Positions 43,773 to 54,036 of a stretch of 64,000 nt of DNA are shown here, piece after piece. The notes beneath the pieces are model-generated. The model searched no databases. It was not told the DNA's origin and saw only the letters and a program-made list of their open reading frames with translations. Position 1 is the first letter of the stretch. Each line of letters starts with the position of its first letter. Source of the DNA: Flavobacterium cyclinae (lineage in GTDB: Bacteria; Bacteroidota; Bacteroidia; Flavobacteriales; Flavobacteriaceae); the NCBI RefSeq assembly GCF_021172145.1, contig NZ_CP089095.1, forward strand, positions 2,542,001-2,606,000, in the 5' to 3' direction. Both the position numbers and the translations under genes were made by a program.

Positions 43773-44981
43773 TTAAAGTTCTTCATAATTATCACCAAAG
43801 TTAAAGGTTAAAGAAAATCGCAATGTATTTTCTAAAGGATTTCTAACTTTAGACGCAGAGAACAAATAAGAAACATCAATTTTAACTACATTATATTTAA
43901 AACCTGCTCCAAGCGTAAAAAACTTTCTTGCTCCTTTTAACTCATTCTCATTAAAATAACCCAAACGCAATGCAAACGAATCTTGGTACCAATACTCAGC
44001 TCCTAAAGCCCAAGTAATTTCTTTTAATTCTTCTGAAATTCCATCAGGAGCATCATTGAATGATTTAAAAATACCACTAGTCCAACTTGTTTTTCTGTAA
44101 TCTGCTAAAGCTTGAGTGTAAGCATCATCTGCCGCTTGTTGTTCTGCTGGCTCAATAGAACCACTGTTATCTGAATCAACTGGTTCAACCAATGCTGGAG
44201 GAGTTGGCACAAGTAATTTAGTGATTTCTGCAGTTACTCCGATTTTATTGTATTCATCAAAGATAAAATCAAAACCTCCACCTAAACGCATATTTGCAGG
44301 CAAAAAGTTATTATTTAAATCATCATTATCATAACTGATTTTTGGACCTAAATTTTGAAAATTGAAACCAGCTCTCCATCTCCCATTAAAATCATTATAC
44401 GCCATTTCTTCTGATTGATAATATCCTGCAATATCAACCGCAAAAGAAGTAGCAGCAGAAACATCATTATTCTCTGTAGCAACTCTTAATGCAGAACGTA
44501 TAAATCTACCCGCAACAGCCATAGAAAAACGCTCACTTAACTTTAACGAATAAGATCCATCAAGTGCTAATTCGTTTGGATTAACAATTCTTGGTTGATC
44601 ATCCACATTATTTCGCAATTCAATGTCGCCTAACCCAAAATAACGTAAAGTACCTGCAAAGGCACTTCTTTCATTAATTCGATTGTAATATGTTAATTGA
44701 CCTAACGAAATATCATTAGCAATACTTGATAAGTAAGGTGTATAACTAACAGAAAATCCTTGTTTTTGAAGTGAAAAAGCAAATTTAGCCGGATTATATT
44801 GCTGTGAAAAAGCATCTGCAGAGGTTGCTACTCCCATATCTCCCATTGCAGCAGAACGAGCATCAGCAGCAATTAATAAAAAAGGAACTCCGGTTGTTAT
44901 TACTCTATTTTCCTGTGCTTTAACAATTTGATTGGCAGTTAACAAGAATAATAAAATAGCAATTTTTTTCATTGTATTCAT
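43773..44981 (-). CDS. porV: PorV (LptO), type IX secretion outer membrane protein
   Basis: The 402-residue outer membrane beta-barrel protein has a signal peptide (about 1-22, ending VKAQ). ITTGVPFLLIAADARSAAMG, which follows the signal, is the PorV hallmark, and the C-terminus ends in a beta strand. PorV carries type IX substrates from the translocon to the PorU sortase and anchors it. An insert with GSIEPAEQQAADDAYTQA (about 258-275) is acidic. It is 30 bases after porU, in the order seen in gliding flavobacteria. Confidence 0.93.
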   Translation of the reverse strand: MNTMKKIAILLFLLTANQIVKAQENRVITTGVPFLLIAADARSAAMGDMGVATSADAFSQQYNPAKFAFSLQKQGFSVSYTPYLSSIANDISLGQLTYYNRINERSAFAGTLRYFGLGDIELRNNVDDQPRIVNPNELALDGSYSLKLSERFSMAVAGRFIRSALRVATENNDVSAATSFAVDIAGYYQSEEMAYNDFNGRWRAGFNFQNLGPKISYDNDDLNNNFLPANMRLGGGFDFIFDEYNKIGVTAEITKLLVPTPPALVEPVDSDNSGSIEPAEQQAADDAYTQALADYRKTSWTSGIFKSFNDAPDGISEELKEITWALGAEYWYQDSFALRLGYFNENELKGARKFFTLGAGFKYNVVKIDVSYLFSASKVRNPLENTLRFSLTFNFGDNYEEL

Positions 44982-45011
44982 AGAAATTTATTTGACAAAT
45001 ATAGTGTTTTA

Positions 45012-48000
45012 TTATAGTATTACAAGTTTCTCATATTTTTCAACCGACTTTCCGGTTGTAGTAGAACGCACTTTTAATTTATAAACGTATACTCCTTTTC
45101 CGATTTTATCTCCAAAATCGTCTTTTCCGTCCCAAGAAATATCTCTACACAAAAAACCTTCGGTCATAACTTGCTGATTAATTGTTTTAACTAACTTTCC
45201 TGAAATAGTTAATATTTGAACTTGTACGTCTAAAGGCTCAAATGGCATGTTATGATTAAACCAAAACTCAGTATAACTTACAAATGGGTTAGGATAATTC
45301 AATACTCTTTCAATTCTTAATCCATCATCTGAACAAACTGCATTAAATTGAATTTCGGCTGTTACCAAATTATTGTAAACATCCCAAGCTTTAAACAATA
45401 TAGTATGCATACCTGGAGTTAAATCTCTAAATGGGAATCGAACAAATCCTTTTGTGTAATCGTCATTTTCTGTTTCATAGTATTCATTCAAAACATACGG
45501 ATTTAATTCATCACCATCTAATATTGCAACAATATCATGCCCAATACCACTAGCGGTGTTTATTCCGTTTTCATCTTCCAAGAAAACCAGTAAAGTAGGC
45601 GAACAATTGGTTATTCCGCCAGAAACAAAACCTTCATCATTCATAAACATTCTTACCGTTGGCGGAGTTGAATCGGCAACAGCATTTGTATTTACACCAC
45701 CAATTTGAATTCCTCTGTCGTATCCTGTTTGATTATCTAAGTTAGGGGAATTTCGTTTGGCGTAAAAACTAATCTTACCATTTCCAACCGGAATTCTTAT
45801 ATCTTGAGGAACCACAAAACTAAATTCAAATTGACCATTAACAACGCTTGCATTACCTCTAAAAATCGTTTCACCAAGTGTTGTAAAATTCATTATAATT
45901 AATCCTCCTGAATTTGTTACTCCATTATTTCCTAAAGTAGATCTATTAATATCTTTATCAAAAATTTGGACTGCTAAATCACCATTATACCCTGAAAGAA
46001 GCACATCATTTTCATCTCTAATTTCTCCTGAAATCTTCATTAAACTTAATGCTTGAAAAACAGGCAAGGTTTGCCCCACGGGTACATCATTTACTTTTGT
46101 TAGAACAACTTTAGGTCTAGGAATTGCTAATTTTAAAGCAGGATCACCAATATAGAAAACCACTCTTCTATTATCGGAACCAGTACTCAACTTAGTTAAT
46201 CTTAGTGCTTCAGAAATCGTAGGATAATCATATGTACCAAAAGAATACAAATTTTCACTTAAAAAATTGTTCATAACAAATCCGGTTGTTACACCAATTT
46301 GACGGGTTGTTGCAATTAATCCAATAGCACCTCCTTTTTTATTCCAATACATATATTCGCCTCCAGTAAATCGATTTGGATCATCAAATCGAGTAAACTC
46401 ACAAGTTATGGTAATAAAAAGAGGATATCTGTATCTGTTATTTAAATTTTGAGCATCTAATTTTTCAAACAAACGTTCCCTTGCAAGTGATTCTTCATTA
46501 CCGTGCCCAAAATAATTAAAAACCAACGCTCCTAATTCTAAAGCGTCTAAAAAATCTTGTTTAGCATCTGGATATCGTTCTCCTCCCGCCGCTACTTGTT
46601 GTACATAAGAATCCGTATGTATTTTTTTTACATTCACAAACGGTTTTTGAGTTGTAAGAACGTCAGCTAAATTATCAAGTCCAAATTGAAGAGTGGCATC
46701 TGTTGTATTATCCGCATCATCTGAATACACCACATAATTATTGCGCCATCTACCATATGATTTTTCATCGTAATACTCAATAACTTTATCCACCATTTCT
46801 TTTGCTTGTTCTACAGAAGAAACCAACATTCTCCCCACAGCAATATCAATTCCATCAAAACTTCCTAACATTTGTCCTTCACCACTATCCATTAACCCGA
46901 AGAAATCATCCGACATAAATGAAGAATACAAAGAAAAGTTTGAAATATTATTAGTCTCAGAAGCAAATGGATTAAAACCATGAAAAACCGGAACTATATT
47001 GGAATTATTGAACAATCGTTCTTTATAATCATAAGATGCATCTCCAAATAAATTGACATATTTTACTCTTTTATTTGCATCAGAAGCATTCCAATAGACA
47101 TATTTAATAAAATTACGAATAGCCGCAACATCTTGTTTTCCAGAAGAAAATTCTTGATATATATTTTCAAGCGCAACTACCCGAACAGACAGGCCTGAAT
47201 TATTTCTATGAAAATCAGCCAAACGTTCTGCTTGTGATATCAAAAAATTAGGTGTGATGATTAAATAATCAACATCTTCAAAATTACCTTGTGCATCTTT
47301 AAAAACATTACCTTTAATATTTTGATTGACTACTACAGCATTTGATTCTCTTAAAGGCAAATACACATCTGACAAGTCAACAGCTACATATTTTTTTTGA
47401 TTTCCTAAATTAATTTTAAAACTAAAATTTGATCCCGATGTATTAGCAAAAGAAGTAACATTATACAAATCTGTTACATCCCAAACTTGTTCGATTCCTG
47501 AAGCATTTGATATTACATATTCGCCAACCCCAACATTAAGTTGCTCTTGTTTATTAAAGAACAAAAACTGTTTAGAAAAACCAGTTAGATTTCTTTTTAC
47601 GTCTAATTTTATAAAATCTAAATATCCATTAGAACTTGGAACTCCTCCATTATTATATGTTAAAGCAATAGAAATATTAGAAGTAGTTGCATTAAATGAT
47701 GCATTTAAAGCAGATTCATAACCTTCAATACCACTACCCGATGTAAGCTGAGGAAAGAAAAGTGTCCCTAAATCAACATTATTTGCTTTTATATTAAACG
47801 AAGAGTTTCCAAAAGATTTAGAAGCTGTATTTACCTTTAATTGAATAGGTTGTGAAATATCAAGATTAGGTATGCTAAAATCAAAAGTTTGAAATTCATC
47901 AATATTAAATTGTTCTCCAAACCACCTTCTTCCAACTTTTCCAGCATTAACTAAATCTTTTTCATAAATAATGGTATCATCGAATTGGGTAAATGATATA

Positions 48001-48884
48001 TTAGGAGTTCCTGATGGCTGTTGAGCTTCTTGAATTCTCTTTCCTGAAGCACTTGAATAAGTTACATAGTAATAAGATTTATCAGCAAACAAATTAACAC
48101 TAGTTAAACTTTCATCATTCCAAGTATCAACACCTTCTGCATAAAATAAAATATAATCACTATTATCAAAAACCCCATCATCTTCACCCACAAATTGAAT
48201 AGCATTTTCTTCTAAATCATCCGGATAAAAAGTAGAATTATTCAATGGCAACATTCTACCACCATTGCCATATATTTTTATATTTCTAGGATCAACATTA
48301 ACATTAAAACCTAAACTTTGTAAAAATGATTTAGAAACTTTATAAACTCCTGATTTTTCAACGTAAAATCGAAACCAATCACCAGTAGATAAAACAGAAT
48401 TAGATACAGAAAAAATAGTGTTTTGACCACTAATTGGTCTATTGACATTTTGATTTTCTATACTATAAGTAAACGAAACAACTTTTTTGTAAGCACTACC
48501 ATCTTTAACAATAGGATTTAATTTAATTAATCCTAAAATTTCACTTCGTGCATTAACCACTTCTAATGTTGCTTGAATATTATCTGAAATCAAAGATTTA
48601 TTTAAGTCATAAAGTTCAGAATCGGAAATAGCTTCAAAATTTACATTAAGAATCCGTAAAGAAGAGTTTAATGTCACGGGAATTATTTTTCTGAACTGAA
48701 TCCGTTTTTCTGCAAGATCTAGATTGTAATTATCTGGATTAAATTGAGGAAATTTTAATGTAACTTCCTCTTGTTTGAAATCGGCAGTAGAATTCCAATT
48801 AATTATAACATTTGTTGATTCTTGCGAAAAAACAAAGTAAAAACTAAAAAAACATAATACAGATAAAATCTTTTTCATAAGCAA
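45012..48884 (-). CDS. porU: PorU, type IX secretion C-terminal sortase
   Basis: The 1290-residue protein is a C25 gingipain-like cysteine protease. Its signal peptide is at about 1-20. The catalytic His is in NYFGHGNEES (about residue 795) and the catalytic Cys in TITCEFTRFDDP (about 829). The FlgD-like C-terminal region has LNYPNPFVSYTEFWF (about 1203-1217). PorU removes the C-terminal signal of type IX cargo and attaches them to lipid. A second Met three residues in may be the true start. It is divergent from gldJ. Confidence 0.95.
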   Translation of the reverse strand: MLMKKILSVLCFFSFYFVFSQESTNVIINWNSTADFKQEEVTLKFPQFNPDNYNLDLAEKRIQFRKIIPVTLNSSLRILNVNFEAISDSELYDLNKSLISDNIQATLEVVNARSEILGLIKLNPIVKDGSAYKKVVSFTYSIENQNVNRPISGQNTIFSVSNSVLSTGDWFRFYVEKSGVYKVSKSFLQSLGFNVNVDPRNIKIYGNGGRMLPLNNSTFYPDDLEENAIQFVGEDDGVFDNSDYILFYAEGVDTWNDESLTSVNLFADKSYYYVTYSSASGKRIQEAQQPSGTPNISFTQFDDTIIYEKDLVNAGKVGRRWFGEQFNIDEFQTFDFSIPNLDISQPIQLKVNTASKSFGNSSFNIKANNVDLGTLFFPQLTSGSGIEGYESALNASFNATTSNISIALTYNNGGVPSSNGYLDFIKLDVKRNLTGFSKQFLFFNKQEQLNVGVGEYVISNASGIEQVWDVTDLYNVTSFANTSGSNFSFKINLGNQKKYVAVDLSDVYLPLRESNAVVVNQNIKGNVFKDAQGNFEDVDYLIITPNFLISQAERLADFHRNNSGLSVRVVALENIYQEFSSGKQDVAAIRNFIKYVYWNASDANKRVKYVNLFGDASYDYKERLFNNSNIVPVFHGFNPFASETNNISNFSLYSSFMSDDFFGLMDSGEGQMLGSFDGIDIAVGRMLVSSVEQAKEMVDKVIEYYDEKSYGRWRNNYVVYSDDADNTTDATLQFGLDNLADVLTTQKPFVNVKKIHTDSYVQQVAAGGERYPDAKQDFLDALELGALVFNYFGHGNEESLARERLFEKLDAQNLNNRYRYPLFITITCEFTRFDDPNRFTGGEYMYWNKKGGAIGLIATTRQIGVTTGFVMNNFLSENLYSFGTYDYPTISEALRLTKLSTGSDNRRVVFYIGDPALKLAIPRPKVVLTKVNDVPVGQTLPVFQALSLMKISGEIRDENDVLLSGYNGDLAVQIFDKDINRSTLGNNGVTNSGGLIIMNFTTLGETIFRGNASVVNGQFEFSFVVPQDIRIPVGNGKISFYAKRNSPNLDNQTGYDRGIQIGGVNTNAVADSTPPTVRMFMNDEGFVSGGITNCSPTLLVFLEDENGINTASGIGHDIVAILDGDELNPYVLNEYYETENDDYTKGFVRFPFRDLTPGMHTILFKAWDVYNNLVTAEIQFNAVCSDDGLRIERVLNYPNPFVSYTEFWFNHNMPFEPLDVQVQILTISGKLVKTINQQVMTEGFLCRDISWDGKDDFGDKIGKGVYVYKLKVRSTTTGKSVEKYEKLVIL

Positions 48885-49088
48885 TAAAACGCATTAAATA
48901 CATTTATATTACAAAGAGAGAAAAATATTTTTTTTTATTCTAATTTTTCACAATAAAAGTGATCCAAAAACGTTGTAAAGGAGAGAAATTAACTCATAAT
49001 TAATTTTTTTTTACAATTTTTTAAAAACATGTTGCATTTTAATACATAATTATTATCTTGCGACACTAAATTTATTACCTACTAAAGT

Positions 49089-50792
49089 ATGAAAATTAAG
49101 AAAATTATGGCTTTAAAAGTGTTAGTAGTATTAGCACTAGCATTAGGTTTTACTGGCTGTAGCAAAAAAGGAAACACTAAAGGTGGTTCTACTGCTACTG
49201 GATGGAAAATCAATGATAAAAAGGGAGGATTCCAGTTTAACGACAAGTTTAAGCAACAAGAAACGCCACCTGGAATGATTTCTATTGAAGGAGGTACCTT
49301 TACTATGGGTAAAGTACAAGACGACGTAATGCATGATTGGAATAATTCCCCAAATCAACAACATGTACAGTCTTTTTTCATGGATGAAACTGAGGTTACT
49401 AATAAAATGTATACCGAATTTTTATTTTGGATAAAAAATGTATTCCCTCCAACAGATGAAAACTATAAAAACATTTACAATGGAGTAATTCCAGATACAT
49501 TAGTTTGGAGAAATCGTTTAGGATATAACGAAACTATGACTAACAACTATTTAAGACATCCTGCTTATGCAGATTATCCTGTAGTTGGAGTTAACTGGAT
49601 TCAAGCTGTTGAATTTAGTAAATGGAGAACTGATCGTGTTAATGAAAATATTTTAGAGCGCGAAGGTTACCTTAAAAAAGATAACAAAATCAAATTAGGT
49701 TCTGACGTAACGGCTGAGAATTCTTTCAGTACTGAAACTTATATCAACACTCCTTCAAAAGCTTTTGGAGGTAATGAAGAAGTTGTATTGAAAAAAGAAA
49801 TGGGTAAAGGAAGAAGACAAGCTGCAGATACTGCTAAAAACGTATATGCTCAAAGAAGTTCAGGTTTAATTTTACCTGAGTACAGACTTCCTACTGAAGC
49901 TGAATGGGAATATGCTGCAACTGCTTTAGTTGGAAACAGAGAATATAACATTTACAAAGGTCAAAAGAAATACCCTTGGAGTGGTCAATATACTCGTTCT
50001 GCTAAAAGACAATACAGAGGTGACCAATTAGCGAACTTCAAACAAGGTAAAGGAGACTACGGAGGAATTGCTGGATGGTCTGATGATGGTGCTGATATTA
50101 CGAATAAAGTAAAAAGCTATGCTCCAAATGATTTCGGATTATACGATATGGCAGGTAACGTTGCTGAGTGGGTACAAGACGTTTACAGACCAATGGTTGA
50201 TGACGAAGCAAATGACTTTAACTACTTCAGAGGTAACGTTTATACTAAAAATAAAATTGGTGAAGATGGTACTGTAGAATTAGTAACTTCTGAAACAATT
50301 ACTTATGATACTTTGATTAACGGAAAAATTATCGCTAGAAACTTCCCTGGTCAAATCGCACAAGTTCCTGTTGATGAAAACGAAACATTCTTAAGAACTC
50401 AATTCTCAACTTCTGACAACAGAAACTATAGAGATGGTGATAGACAATCTACACGTTTCTATAAATTCAATGACTCTGAAGAAGGAGAAGGAGGAAGCGA
50501 TGAAAAAAGAATGTATGAAGCTCCTAAACACTCTATCACTGCTGACAGTATAGGTAAAATGGTTAGAAAGTACGATACAAAAAGCAATGACAAAAGAACA
50601 ACACTTGTTGATGATAACGTAAGAGTTTACAAAGGTGGTTCTTGGAGAGACAGAGCTTATTGGTTAGACCCAGCTTCAAGAAGATTTTTCCCTCAAGATA
50701 TGGCAACTGACTACATTGGATTTAGATGTGCAATGTCTAAAGTTGGACCAAAATCTAAAAAGAAAAGTCCAAGAGGAAATCCAAAAAAATAA
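49089..50792 (+). CDS. gldJ: Gliding motility lipoprotein GldJ
   Basis: The 567-residue lipoprotein has the lipobox LGFTGC (Cys at about residue 24). The domain following is of the FGE-sulfatase/SUMF1 type: GMISIEGGTFTMGKV (about 59-73), DETEVTNKMYTEF, LPTEAEWEYAATAL, YDMAGNVAEWVQD and GGSWRDRAYW near the end. GldJ is needed for gliding and type IX secretion and interacts with GldK and the motility track. It faces porU. Weak promoter-like TTG and TTATCTTG sit upstream at 49032 and 49053. Confidence 0.95.
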   Translation: MKIKKIMALKVLVVLALALGFTGCSKKGNTKGGSTATGWKINDKKGGFQFNDKFKQQETPPGMISIEGGTFTMGKVQDDVMHDWNNSPNQQHVQSFFMDETEVTNKMYTEFLFWIKNVFPPTDENYKNIYNGVIPDTLVWRNRLGYNETMTNNYLRHPAYADYPVVGVNWIQAVEFSKWRTDRVNENILEREGYLKKDNKIKLGSDVTAENSFSTETYINTPSKAFGGNEEVVLKKEMGKGRRQAADTAKNVYAQRSSGLILPEYRLPTEAEWEYAATALVGNREYNIYKGQKKYPWSGQYTRSAKRQYRGDQLANFKQGKGDYGGIAGWSDDGADITNKVKSYAPNDFGLYDMAGNVAEWVQDVYRPMVDDEANDFNYFRGNVYTKNKIGEDGTVELVTSETITYDTLINGKIIARNFPGQIAQVPVDENETFLRTQFSTSDNRNYRDGDRQSTRFYKFNDSEEGEGGSDEKRMYEAPKHSITADSIGKMVRKYDTKSNDKRTTLVDDNVRVYKGGSWRDRAYWLDPASRRFFPQDMATDYIGFRCAMSKVGPKSKKKSPRGNPKK

Positions 50793-50814
50793 TTTTCATA
50801 CAAAATACTACACT

Positions 50815-50844
50815 AAGCCCTTTCTAATGAAAGGGCTTTTTTTT
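50815..50844 (+). terminator. Rho-independent terminator of gldJ
   Basis: AAGCCCTTTC and GAAAGGGCTT form a 10-bp stem around TAAT, followed by eight T. It is 23 bases past the stop. Confidence 0.9.
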
Positions 50845-50870
50845 ATCTTCGTTCGAGCAAAAATTACAAC

Positions 50871-52157
50871 ATGACAAGCATTAACCATTTACATACAAAA
50901 TTTTTAGAATGTTCTTCTGTTAGCACTGACACAAGAAAAATTGAACTAAACAGTATGTTTTTTGCATTAAAAGGGGATAATTTTGATGCAAACACATTTA
51001 CAAAAGAAGCACTAGAGAAAGGAGCAAAATACGTAGTAATTGATAATAAAGAATTTTATATTGACGAAAGAACTCTTTTAGTAGAAAACACATTAGATTC
51101 TTTACAAGAATTAGCAAAATTCCACAGAGCCTATTTAGGAATCCCTATAATTGCTTTAACTGGCAGTAATGGCAAAACAACAACAAAAGAATTAATTCAT
51201 GCGGTGTTATCAAAAAAATACAACACTTTAGCAACTATTGGAAACTTAAACAATCACATAGGTGTTCCTTTAACTCTTTTACGTTTTAACAAAGAAACTG
51301 AGATTGGAATTGTAGAAATGGGAGCTAATCATCAGAAAGAAATAGAATTCCTTTGTAAAATTGCATCACCTGATTACGGTTATATAACAAATTTTGGAAA
51401 AGCACATCTAGAAGGTTTTGGCGGAACTGAAGGTGTAATCAAAGGGAAAAGCGAAATGTATGACTTTCTAAAAAACAACAATAAGGTAATTTTTGTAAAT
51501 TTAGATGACTCCACACAAAACGAAAAAACAACTGGTTTAAATAGATTTAGCTTCGCTGTTAATACATCAAATACAGATGTAAAAATTTCAAGCATAAACG
51601 CAAATCCTATGGTTGAAATAGAATTTAATCACATAAAGATTCATTCGCATTTAATTGGAATCTATAATGCTAATAATATTAACGCAGCTATTACAATAGG
51701 AAAATACTTTAAAGTACAAGATGAACACATAAAAGAAGCAATTGAAAATTACATACCAGAAAACAATCGCTCTCAATTAATAAAAAAAGGAACCAACGAA
51801 ATTATTTTAGATGCCTATAATGCTAATCCAAGTAGTATGGCAGCTGCAATAACTAACTTTTCGCAATTAAAAAATGACACTAAAGTAGCCATTTTAGGAG
51901 ACATGTTTGAACTAGGCAATGAAAGCTTAATAGAACATAAAAAAATCGTAGAATTACTAAATAATCAAACAAACATTAAAACTTATTTTATTGGTAAAGA
52001 TTTTTTCTCTAATAAATCTAATAATCCACATCATCATTTTTTTGAAGACTTTGCTTCATTTTCAAAATTCATAGAAGTAAATACCCCTACAAATAGCCTT
52101 TTACTCATTAAAGGCTCAAGAGGAATGGCATTAGAAAGAACATTAGAATTCATTTAA
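50871..52157 (+). CDS. murF: MurF, UDP-MurNAc-tripeptide:D-Ala-D-Ala ligase
   Basis: The 428-residue Mur ligase has the ATP loop TGSNGKTTTKEL (about 101-112), EMGANHQKEIEFL (about 152-164) and ILDAYNANPSSMAAA (about 311-325), the MurF family wording. It adds D-Ala-D-Ala to the peptidoglycan precursor in the cytoplasm. The S-x-D-T-R-K-I opening (SVSTDTRKI, about 17-25) is typical of the MurE/F substrate loop. Isolated from mpl and other wall genes in the window. Confidence 0.94.
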   Translation: MTSINHLHTKFLECSSVSTDTRKIELNSMFFALKGDNFDANTFTKEALEKGAKYVVIDNKEFYIDERTLLVENTLDSLQELAKFHRAYLGIPIIALTGSNGKTTTKELIHAVLSKKYNTLATIGNLNNHIGVPLTLLRFNKETEIGIVEMGANHQKEIEFLCKIASPDYGYITNFGKAHLEGFGGTEGVIKGKSEMYDFLKNNNKVIFVNLDDSTQNEKTTGLNRFSFAVNTSNTDVKISSINANPMVEIEFNHIKIHSHLIGIYNANNINAAITIGKYFKVQDEHIKEAIENYIPENNRSQLIKKGTNEIILDAYNANPSSMAAAITNFSQLKNDTKVAILGDMFELGNESLIEHKKIVELLNNQTNIKTYFIGKDFFSNKSNNPHHHFFEDFASFSKFIEVNTPTNSLLLIKGSRGMALERTLEFI

Positions 52158-52341
52158 AAACAAATAGGTTGTATATTAAGTTGTGATTCTGTCAATTTGA
52201 AATTAATTCAGAAACTAATTTCGCAGATATTCCTTTATTTAGACAAGCCGAAACGAGTGCAGCTTGACAAGACTAATCTTTAAGAATACACTCTTTATAT
52301 TACTGAAAGTATATTTTTTCAGGACGATACATTTCTTAATT

Positions 52342-52392
52342 GTTTTAAAACAAAAAAATCCCACATTTCTGCAGGATTTAAATTATGTGGGC
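52342..52392 (-). repeat. Copy A of a 51-bp tRNA-terminator repeat
   Basis: This 51-bp segment is identical to 52572-52622, exactly 230 bp away. It contains the CCCACAT...ATGTGGG stem with T-run on the minus strand, but no tRNA follows it. A 63-codon ORF through it (52264-52455) is regarded as chance. Confidence 0.85.
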
Positions 52393-52468
52393 GATATTGA
52401 TTTAACTTCAAACCAAATGTTAGATTTTCTGTTTAATTTTTTAGAAAATGAATAAATAAATAAAAAAA

Positions 52469-52488
52469 ACCTACCTTTTGATTAGGTG
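52469..52488 (-). terminator. Hairpin downstream of the tRNA remnant
   Basis: ACCTA pairs with TAGGT across CCTTTTGAT. Eight A on the plus strand before it give a T-run on the minus strand. Confidence 0.55.
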
Positions 52489-52501
52489 TTTTGGTGCGAC
52501 T

Positions 52502-52561
52502 TGTGGGCAATAAGGGATTCGAACCCCTGACCCTCCCGATAAAATCGGGATGCACTGAACC
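52502..52561 (-). pseudogene. Truncated tRNA remnant derived from tRNA-Val
   Basis: The 3' acceptor half and T-arm (about 52502-52533) are identical to the neighbouring tRNA-Val. The D-arm end (GGTTCAG on the minus strand) is also shared. The anticodon stem is replaced by TCCCG/CGGGA with a seven-base ATTTTAT loop, which would read TTT (Lys-like). The 5' acceptor strand and the start of the D-arm are missing, so no cloverleaf can form. Confidence 0.75.
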
Positions 52562-52571
52562 TTTCTATATC

Positions 52572-52622
52572 GTTTTAAAACAAAAAAATCCCACATTTCT
52601 GCAGGATTTAAATTATGTGGGC
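52572..52622 (-). terminator. Copy B of the 51-bp repeat, terminator of tRNA-Val
   Basis: CCCACAT pairs with ATGTGGG, the arm including the last tRNA bases, followed on the minus strand by ATTTTTTTG. It directly joins the tRNA 3' end, and its sequence is identical to copy A at 52342-52392. Confidence 0.75.
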
Positions 52623-52692
52623 AATAAGGGATTCGAACCCCTGACCCCCTCGGTGTAAACGAGGTGCTCTGAACCAACTGAGCTAATTGCCC
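52618..52692 (-). tRNA. tRNA-Val (anticodon TAC)
   Basis: A complete cloverleaf is visible. The acceptor stem is GGGCAAT/ATTGCCC, the D-arm GCTCAG...GAGC, and the anticodon stem CCTCG/CGAGG with loop TTTACAC (anticodon TAC, valine). The T-arm is AGGGG-TTCGAAT-CCCT. Discriminator base A; CCA is not encoded. Confidence 0.95.
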
Positions 52693-52774
52693 CAATAAGA
52701 TGCATTACTATTACCGTATTGCGAGTGCAAATATATAAAGAATATTTGTTTCTGCAAGTGTTTTTGAAAAAAAA

Positions 52775-53989
52775 TTAAACAATTTCTGCAACAACAAACG
52801 TGCTCCCTCCTATGTATATAAAATCTGTTTTTTGAGCCAATAATTTCGCATTGATATAAGCTTCTGATACAGAATCATATACTTTACCAATCAATCCAAA
52901 ATCATTAGCTTTCTTACCTAATTTATCTGCATCCAATCCCCTTGGTACATTTGGCTTACAAAAATAATATTTTGCGTTTTTTGGAAATAAAGGCAAAATA
53001 GAATCCAAATCCTTATCATTAACAACTCCTAAAACCACATGAAGAGCTTCAAAAGTATGCTTTTGAATTTGATCCAATACTATTTTTAAACCTTGACTAT
53101 TATGAGCCGTATCGCAAACTGTAAAAGGTTGTGTATTTAAAATTTGCCATCTACCAAGCAATCCAGTATTTTGAATAACATTTTTCAATCCTAACTTAAT
53201 CTGATTTTCTTCAATAATAAATTCAGTTTTCAATAAATCAATAGCTTGCAAAACCGTCTTTAAATTCTTTCTCTGATAATCGCCTAATAACACACATTCA
53301 TAGGTTACTTCAGGATTATCTTGAGCAAAGTAAATTGGGGCATCTTCAATCTTCGCTTTATCCAAAAATACAGATTGGGTTTCTTCCTCATATTCTCCAA
53401 TAACAACTGGAATATTTGACTTTATAATACCGGCTTTCTCAAATGCTATTTTTGACAATGTATTTCCTAAAAAATCGGTATGGTCAAAACCAATATTTGT
53501 AATAACAGAAAGTAAAGGAGTAATCACATTGGTTGAATCTAATCTACCTCCCATTCCAACTTCAATAATAGCAACATCAACTTGTTTTTTAGCAAAAAAA
53601 TCAAAAGCAAGACCAACCGTCATTTCAAAAAAACTTAATTGATTAGCTTCAAAAAATGATTTATTATCAGCAATAAAATCGATTACAAAATCTTCAGATA
53701 TCTTATCACCATTTATTCTAATTCGCTCTCGAAAATCTTTTAAATGAGGTGAAGTATATAACCCAACTTTATATCCAGCTTCTTGCAAAATAGAAGCTAT
53801 CATAGAAGATGTAGATCCTTTTCCATTTGTTCCCGCAACATGAATCGATTTGAATTTAGCTTCCGGATTATGTAAATGATTCATCAACAATATAGTATTC
53901 GACAAATCCTTTTTATAAGCAGAAGCGCCCTGCATTTGATACATAGGCAACTGACTAAACATCCAATCTGTAGTTTCTTTGTACGTCAT
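52775..53989 (-). CDS. folC: Folylpolyglutamate/dihydrofolate synthase
   Basis: The 404-residue Mur-ligase-fold enzyme has the P-loop HVAGTNGKGST (about 50-60), TSPHLKDFRERI (about 79-90), VEVGMGGRLDSTNV (about 140-153; FolC signature) and DTAHNSQGL (about 297-305). It adds glutamate residues to folate, and possibly makes dihydrofolate. It is downstream of the TonB genes across a hairpin-rich gap and upstream of tRNA-Val. The final part IYIGGSTFVVAEIV is complete. Confidence 0.94.
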   Translation of the reverse strand: MTYKETTDWMFSQLPMYQMQGASAYKKDLSNTILLMNHLHNPEAKFKSIHVAGTNGKGSTSSMIASILQEAGYKVGLYTSPHLKDFRERIRINGDKISEDFVIDFIADNKSFFEANQLSFFEMTVGLAFDFFAKKQVDVAIIEVGMGGRLDSTNVITPLLSVITNIGFDHTDFLGNTLSKIAFEKAGIIKSNIPVVIGEYEEETQSVFLDKAKIEDAPIYFAQDNPEVTYECVLLGDYQRKNLKTVLQAIDLLKTEFIIEENQIKLGLKNVIQNTGLLGRWQILNTQPFTVCDTAHNSQGLKIVLDQIQKHTFEALHVVLGVVNDKDLDSILPLFPKNAKYYFCKPNVPRGLDADKLGKKANDFGLIGKVYDSVSEAYINAKLLAQKTDFIYIGGSTFVVAEIV

Positions 53990-54036
53990 TTTAATAATTT
54001 GAAACGAATGGTTTAGGAATTCTTGCGGTCCATGTT

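Noticed and set aside
52264..52455. 63-codon ORF downstream of murF
   Set aside because: It runs through the duplicated tRNA-terminator block and repeat debris, has no recognisable domain, and would be a chance frame.
52158..52692. Integrated element at tRNA-Val
   Set aside because: Although the tRNA 3' end is duplicated, the gap is only about 230 bp and no integrase or cargo is present; only a remnant or tRNA recombination can be supported.
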